Positions 7,749 through 11,686 of a stretch of DNA of 11,686 bases are shown piece by piece. The translations under genes were made by a program, and so were the position numbers. Position 1 is the first letter of the stretch. Every line of letters begins with the position of its first letter. Below the pieces are notes generated by a model. That model searched no databases, had not been told where the DNA came from, and worked only from the letters and a program-made list of their open reading frames with translations. Source of the stretch: Candidatus Zophobacter franzmannii (GTDB lineage: Bacteria; Cloacimonadota; Cloacimonadia; Cloacimonadales; JAFGVF01). The stretch is from positions 1-11,686 of the forward strand of contig JAVCCX010000200.1 in NCBI GenBank assembly GCA_030765245.1, given 5' to 3'.

Positions 7749-9170
7749 ATGTTTCAGGTTGAATCCTCGAAGCAAAGCGGAAGAAGTAATTTATACTTCT
7801 CTGATTACTTTCCTCAGTCAGATGACAGCTACTTTTTACAGACTTACAACCTTGGCGATACTCCCTTTCTCAAGTCATTAAACGCCTTAGTATTAGAAGA
7901 AGTTCTCCAGTTAAAGCCAAATCAGATCCAAGAAGCTAAGATAAAAGAAGCAATGAGCGAGTTCTTTAATGAACTTCATTGGAAGATTAATGCTCAATTC
8001 AATCATGCTGGTGAACCTTATAAAGGGATTTCACTGTTCTTTCTCATTAAGAGAAGCAATAGAGTTTCGTTTGTTCAATTCGGTAGGCTTGCTTGCGGGA
8101 TCTTTCGTCATAATAACTCTGAGGAGATTGGATTAAGTTGGGCAAACTACCCAATAGCTACAGTTGAGAGTTTGAACCAGATTGGAAGTGTACAGGAAGA
8201 TATCCCAATCAAAGTTTACAATGAGACTTTAGTGCCTGGAGATTCAATATTTACTTTCCCTTCAAGTCAAATACCAACAATTGAAGATGTGATTCCTGCC
8301 GGAGCTAACTCAGTTTTAACTGCTCTTCTAAATCTTCCGGAGGATGAAAACAACTTCCTTTATTTATCAAATCTTAGAGCTGGGATTATAAAGCCAATTA
8401 AGTTCTTCCGGGGGCACTCCTTTAGAATCAGTGCTATCTTCATGGTTCTCATTATTATTTTTTCAATACTGTACTACTTCCTAGCAGATAACAAAGTCGA
8501 AGAAATGAGTAAACGAACGAAGGAATCTCTGAGTGGATATAACTTCCTCTTTGAAGTTAAGAATCTGACAGATAATATTAACAACCCTGAACTTGAGAAA
8601 CAACTTAAGAAGTTTGTCTATAGTCCCGCAAAGGACATCAACTTATCCCCTATTTGGCAGGGTCAATTCTCGCATGACATCACCTATCCCCCAATCTTTG
8701 ATTATAGTAATATCTACTTGATAGTTGATGAAAACATAGCTGCTTTGGATAAGCGTAGTAAGGATGTTAACTGGAAATTATCTTTTAACTCTCCTGTTCT
8801 TAGAGCTTTCTCAATTGAGAATAATATCCTTCTATTATTAAAAAACAGACATCTTCTCTTTGTGAGTCATAAAGGCGATATCCTTTGGGAGAAAGTATCT
8901 AAATCAACTCATGTACTTCCCCAAGAACCTTTTGCTTTACCTAAACAGTTAACCCGCAGAGATGATAAACGACTCAATAGTGGAATTATCATCGTACCGG
9001 AAGGCTCATATCTGAAAGTTATCAGTATCATCACAGGTGAGACTGTTTCCAGTATTCAGTTTGAAGACGAGATTAACTATCTAAGTGATTATGATCCTGT
9101 TGATAACTGCTTCTATGGTGTTGTTAATGATATTCTTGTAATCTTTAAGTTGCAAATCAAGGTTTGGTAA
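7749..9170 (+). CDS. One-pass membrane protein: degenerate PP2C-like domain, TM helix, PQQ-like repeats
   Basis: I do not recognise this 473-residue protein as a named family. One strong hydrophobic helix lies at about 227-246. The basic stretch just before it (KPIKFFRGHSFR, 215-226) suggests a cytoplasmic N-terminus and an extracytoplasmic C-terminus. The N-terminal 200 residues look like a worn PP2C phosphatase: a helical stretch (45-80), then KGISLFFLIKRSNRVSFVQF (92-111) where PP2Cs have the G-T-T strand pair, and LVPGDSIFTF (161-170) where they have the PGD strand. The metal-binding aspartates are missing: FGRLACG stands where GDSRAY is expected and FPSSQ where SDG is expected. After the helix, about three or four PQQ-like beta-repeat units appear (near 320-346, 359-383, 412-438, 451-470). 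It lies 8 bases after the radical SAM gene and 1 base before manA. The function is unknown. Confidence 0.8.
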   Translation: MFQVESSKQSGRSNLYFSDYFPQSDDSYFLQTYNLGDTPFLKSLNALVLEEVLQLKPNQIQEAKIKEAMSEFFNELHWKINAQFNHAGEPYKGISLFFLIKRSNRVSFVQFGRLACGIFRHNNSEEIGLSWANYPIATVESLNQIGSVQEDIPIKVYNETLVPGDSIFTFPSSQIPTIEDVIPAGANSVLTALLNLPEDENNFLYLSNLRAGIIKPIKFFRGHSFRISAIFMVLIIIFSILYYFLADNKVEEMSKRTKESLSGYNFLFEVKNLTDNINNPELEKQLKKFVYSPAKDINLSPIWQGQFSHDITYPPIFDYSNIYLIVDENIAALDKRSKDVNWKLSFNSPVLRAFSIENNILLLLKNRHLLFVSHKGDILWEKVSKSTHVLPQEPFALPKQLTRRDDKRLNSGIIIVPEGSYLKVISIITGETVSSIQFEDEINYLSDYDPVDNCFYGVVNDILVIFKLQIKVW

Positions 9171-9171
9171 G

Positions 9172-10350
9172 ATGGCCATCTACAAACTTAAGAATACTGT
9201 TCAGAAATATGACTGGGGTACTAAAGATTTTATCCCTAATTTACTCAACATAAGTAATGAAAAGTCTGAGCCTTGTGCAGAACTATGGATGGGATCTCAC
9301 CCAAAAGCTCCTTCCAATGTCTTAACAGAGAATGATAGTATTTCATTAGATAAACTTATAGCTAAGACTCCTGATGTTACTCTTGGTCCAAATGCAGTTA
9401 AGCTCTATGAAAAGAAACTACCTTTCTTATTCAAAGTACTTAGTGCAAACAGAGCCTTATCAATCCAGGCTCATCCTAATAAGCAACAAGCAGAACAAGG
9501 GCTCATCGCTGAAAACAATGCGAATATTCCATTGGATGCATTTCATAGGAACTATAGAGACAACAATCACAAGCCCGAACTCATAGTCGCTTTAACACCG
9601 TTTGATGCTATGTGTGGCTTCCGTTCTATGGAGGAGATTGAGTATCTCTTAGGACTTCTGGAGATAAAGCAATTCTTTCCAAACCTTAAATCAGGTCTTA
9701 AACACTTCTTTGTAGATTACTTGAATCTTAATAATGAAAAGATTATTACTCCAGCGTTTCTTGATAAGGTTAAAGAGCTTAAGTGCCAGTATCCTAAGTT
9801 TAATTATACTTTAGAGTGGGTTTTAGAACTTCATAACCAATTTGGCAATGTCTCAGGTATCATCTCTCCCCTATTTTTAAACACGATTAAGCTTCAGCCG
9901 GGTGAGGGGATTTACTTGGATGCCGGCATCCTACACGCATATCTTAAGGGTACAGGTTTAGAGATAATGGCGAACTCTGATAATGTTCTTAGATGTGGTC
10001 TTACTTCAAAGCACATCGATAAAGCTGAACTTATCAAGGTCCTTACCTTCGCTCATCAACCTCCTAAAGTATTAAACCCAATCACTAATGGTAATGAGCA
10101 GACATATACCACTCCCGCAAGCGAGTTTGAATTATCAATGCTTGAAATTACAAGGGATATCACAGTAGAACTTGATGTGAAAAGTGCAGAGATATTGTTA
10201 TGTCTTGAGGGTGAGTGTAAAATAGATAGTCAGATAGTTGTAAAGAAAGGTGATTCCGTATTCATATCGGCCGATACAGGGCATTTCAGCATAAAAGGCA
10301 ACTCGGTACTCTATAGAGCGAAAACACCCGTTAGAACAGCTTCCTTTTAA
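9172..10350 (+). CDS. manA: Class I mannose-6-phosphate isomerase
   Basis: This 392-residue enzyme, of normal length for the family, interconverts mannose 6-phosphate and fructose 6-phosphate in the cytoplasm. The N-terminal YDWG and CAELWMGSHP segments are family hallmarks. The zinc ligands are all visible: Gln99 and His101 in SIQAHPNK, Glu136 in HKPELIVAL, and His255 in GILHAY. LEIMANSDNVLRCGLTSKHID follows and includes the substrate-contacting arginine. The C-terminal cupin-like strands appear complete. It starts one base after the preceding stop, with a weak AAGG nine bases upstream, and closes the plus-strand run. The last 20 bases overlap the 3' end of the convergent corA gene, with no hairpin terminator between them. 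Next to a glycosyltransferase it may link central metabolism to GDP-mannose, although no manB or manC gene is in view. Confidence 0.93.
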   Translation: MAIYKLKNTVQKYDWGTKDFIPNLLNISNEKSEPCAELWMGSHPKAPSNVLTENDSISLDKLIAKTPDVTLGPNAVKLYEKKLPFLFKVLSANRALSIQAHPNKQQAEQGLIAENNANIPLDAFHRNYRDNNHKPELIVALTPFDAMCGFRSMEEIEYLLGLLEIKQFFPNLKSGLKHFFVDYLNLNNEKIITPAFLDKVKELKCQYPKFNYTLEWVLELHNQFGNVSGIISPLFLNTIKLQPGEGIYLDAGILHAYLKGTGLEIMANSDNVLRCGLTSKHIDKAELIKVLTFAHQPPKVLNPITNGNEQTYTTPASEFELSMLEITRDITVELDVKSAEILLCLEGECKIDSQIVVKKGDSVFISADTGHFSIKGNSVLYRAKTPVRTASF

Positions 10351-11257
10351 TAAATATAATAACAACAATTACAGATAGAATCGTAGAGAGCAGTGTCAGA
10401 GTTAAAAAGGCATGCGGGGAACTTGCAATCGGAAGCTTAACATTCATCCCATAAAAACTAGCAATCAGCGTTGGTAACATCAAAATGATGGTTATGGAAG
10501 TGAGAAATTTCATTACACTATTTAGATTATTCGAAATCATAGAAGAAAATGCACTCATAGTACTACTAACAATCTTTGAGTAGATAGTCGCCATCGCAAT
10601 TGCCTGCTTATTCTCAACAATCACATCATCAAGCAGATCATCAGCTTCAGAGTCCTCTCTCAACCAGCGTGTTCGCGAGAACCTCTATAACATTAATTCA
10701 TTAGAACGAAGGGAAGTATTGAAGAAGACTAGGCATTTCTCAACAAGCATAAGTTTAGTGAGTTCTTGATTCCTCATTGTTTGATGTAAGTTCTTTTCAA
10801 GTTCGTTCATATTGCGATTAATATCTTTTAGATAAGTGAGATACTGCACCGCATTCTTTTGCATGAATTGAAGAACTAAGCGTTGCTGGGTTATCTCGAA
10901 TGGTCTGTGAGTACCATTAACAAACCGCTTTAGGATTTCAATATCTTCTTTGCAGATGGTCACAACTTTCTCATTAGTAATAATAATACCCATTGGGATA
11001 GTTCGGAACGGGGTCTCACCTGCATCGACTTTAACCGGAACTCTGAGGATTATAAGGATTTTACCATCTTCATATTCTACACGAGAGTTTTCATCTGCAT
11101 CAAGGGGGTCAGTAATGAAGTCAAGCGGGATTTCGAGCTCTTTTTCTAAGTATAGTATTTCATAGTTTGTGGGTTCTGTCACATGTGACCAGAAAGATCC
11201 ATTAATGGTTGGTTGCTCTAAAAGACTCCGCTCATCAATTCCAAAGTGTCTAATCAT
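10331..11257 (-). pseudogene. corA: CorA-family magnesium transporter gene interrupted by one in-frame TAG
   Basis: Read on the minus strand from ATG 11257, the frame encodes 190 residues, meets TAG at 10687-10685, and continues in the same frame for 117 residues to TAA (10333-10331). Together these equal a normal CorA (about 310 residues). The N-terminal part is the cytoplasmic alpha/beta domain and stalk helix. The C-terminal part has DDLLDDVIVENKQAIAMA, then TM1 (about 247-268), the YGMN selectivity motif (269-272), TM2 (about 282-303) and a basic tail KRKLF. No frameshift or other damage is seen. The amber stands in NELML-stop-RFSRTRW, where I expect Glu, one G-to-T change from GAG. The first fragment has no membrane helices and the second has no good start, so neither should work alone. 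An in-frame TTG at 11311 and ATG at 11284 exist; ATG 11257 is preferred because GGTGAT precedes it. Confidence 0.82.
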
Positions 11258-11283
11258 AACATCACCCTTCTTAGTTTTCCCCA

Positions 11284-11311
11284 TTGATACAGAATACTTT
11301 AACTTAGTCAA
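11284..11311 (-). promoter_or_regulatory. Possible corA promoter
   Basis: On the minus strand TTGACT (11311-11306) and TATCAA (11289-11284) are 16 bases apart. Transcription from here would begin downstream of the in-frame TTG at 11311 and very near ATG 11284, which supports ATG 11257 as the corA start. The same hexamer pair and spacing occurs upstream of the ferredoxin gene. Confidence 0.38.
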
Positions 11312-11360
11312 TTAATAATATTTAGAATGCTGATGAAAGTGTATTGTTAATCCCTCGTAT

Positions 11361-11388
11361 AACAAAAAGAGTCCATAATTGGACTCTT
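11361..11388 (-). terminator. Rho-independent terminator of the ferredoxin gene
   Basis: Read on the minus strand, AAGAGTCC, a six-base loop (AATTAT) and GGACTCTT form a perfect 8-bp stem (11388-11367), with the T-run extending to TTTGTT (11366-11361). It lies 37 bases after the ferredoxin stop and before the corA promoter candidate, so the two minus-strand genes are probably separate units. The plus-strand reading lacks a T-run and would be weak. Confidence 0.8.
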
Positions 11389-11425
11389 AATAATTTGAAC
11401 CGAACTTGTCGGAACGAGCTAAAGC

Positions 11426-11596
11426 TTATAATTCAATTGCAGTAACTGGGCAAGTTGAAACGCAAGCACCACAATCGATGCAAGTTTCTTCATTCACAAC
11501 AGCTTTATCGTCAACCATTGTAAGTGCTGCTACTGGGCAACTGTCAATACATGCACTACAACCGATACATGTCTCTTTATCAATCTTTACAGCCAT
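11426..11596 (-). CDS. 2[4Fe-4S] clostridial-type ferredoxin
   Basis: The minus strand encodes a 56-residue protein, the usual size of a bacterial two-cluster ferredoxin. Two copies of the CxxCxxCxxxCP motif are present: Cys10, 13, 16, 20 with Pro21, and Cys39, 42, 45, 49 with Pro50. As in the family, the first three cysteines of one motif and the last of the other should ligate each low-potential cluster. It acts as a soluble electron carrier for enzymes such as pyruvate:ferredoxin oxidoreductase or hydrogenase, which fits an anaerobe. The two halves share sequence (ETCIGCSACIDSCP and ETCIDCGACVSTCP), reflecting the ancient internal duplication. The start has a strong AGGAGG and its own promoter and terminator, so it is a single-gene unit, likely well expressed. 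It might donate electrons to the nearby radical SAM enzyme, but nothing here shows that. Confidence 0.95.
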   Translation of the reverse strand: MAVKIDKETCIGCSACIDSCPVAALTMVDDKAVVNEETCIDCGACVSTCPVTAIEL

Positions 11597-11601
11597 TTGA
11601 T

Positions 11602-11607
11602 CCTCCT
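11602..11607 (-). promoter_or_regulatory. Consensus Shine-Dalgarno sequence of the ferredoxin gene
   Basis: AGGAGG lies five bases before ATG 11596 on the minus strand. It is the strongest ribosome binding site in the window and fixes the ferredoxin start. Confidence 0.8.
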
Positions 11608-11626
11608 GTATTTATTAACTTTATTC

Positions 11627-11654
11627 TTGATATTTATGAGAGGTTCAGTGTCAA
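11627..11654 (-). promoter_or_regulatory. Probable ferredoxin promoter
   Basis: On the minus strand a perfect TTGACA (11654-11649) is followed 16 bases later by TATCAA (11632-11627), leaving a leader of about 25 bases before ATG 11596. A run of A and T flanks the -35 on its upstream side. Confidence 0.55.
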
Positions 11655-11686
11655 GTTTTTTATTGCCTCTTAATTCCCATTCCTCG

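Noticed and set aside
10685..10687. TAG reassigned to an amino acid in this organism
   Set aside because: TAG is the natural end of four other genes in the window, each followed promptly by the next gene start.
10331..11311. Two separate small genes instead of one broken corA
   Set aside because: The pieces are in the same frame and join into one normal CorA. The second piece has no good start codon or ribosome binding site.
11406..11600. Plus-strand open frame of 64 codons
   Set aside because: It is the antisense image of the ferredoxin gene, whose eight cysteines and AGGAGG show the true coding strand.

Overview
The window is about 11.7 kb of compact, AT-rich bacterial DNA. Genes are nearly contiguous, no gap exceeds about 170 bases, and stop and start codons often overlap or sit within a few bases. 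No tRNA, rRNA, insertion sequence, phage gene or CRISPR array was seen, so it looks like ordinary chromosome. The RadA, NusB, class I ManA and clostridial-type ferredoxin sequences, the cytoplasmic TPR histidine kinases and the low GC suggest an anaerobe, perhaps of the FCB group or Cloacimonadota. That placement is a guess from gene style only.

Layout. Plus strand, bases 1-5201: the 3' end of radA, a PfkB-family sugar kinase, and two tandem paralogous soluble histidine kinases with N-terminal TPR domains. A 100-base gap (5202-5301) holds a possible promoter. Plus strand, 5302-10350: a very tight five-gene run of nusB, a family 2 glycosyltransferase, a radical SAM enzyme with extra C-terminal cysteines, a one-pass membrane protein with a degenerate PP2C-like cytoplasmic domain and a PQQ-like extracytoplasmic part, and mannose-6-phosphate isomerase. 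Minus strand, 10331-11654: a CorA-family magnesium transporter gene broken by a single in-frame TAG, and a 56-residue 2[4Fe-4S] ferredoxin gene with its own promoter, strong Shine-Dalgarno sequence and intrinsic terminator.

How the genes may work together. The glycosyltransferase, radical SAM, membrane and manA genes could form a small cell-envelope modification module, with ManA supplying or draining mannose 6-phosphate. This is inferred from spacing and family only. The two kinases share the same length and the same phospho-acceptor position (His412) but have no response regulator beside them, so they probably signal to partners encoded elsewhere.

The most notable points are the kinase pair, the pseudophosphatase-TM-propeller protein and its operon, and the amber codon in corA.
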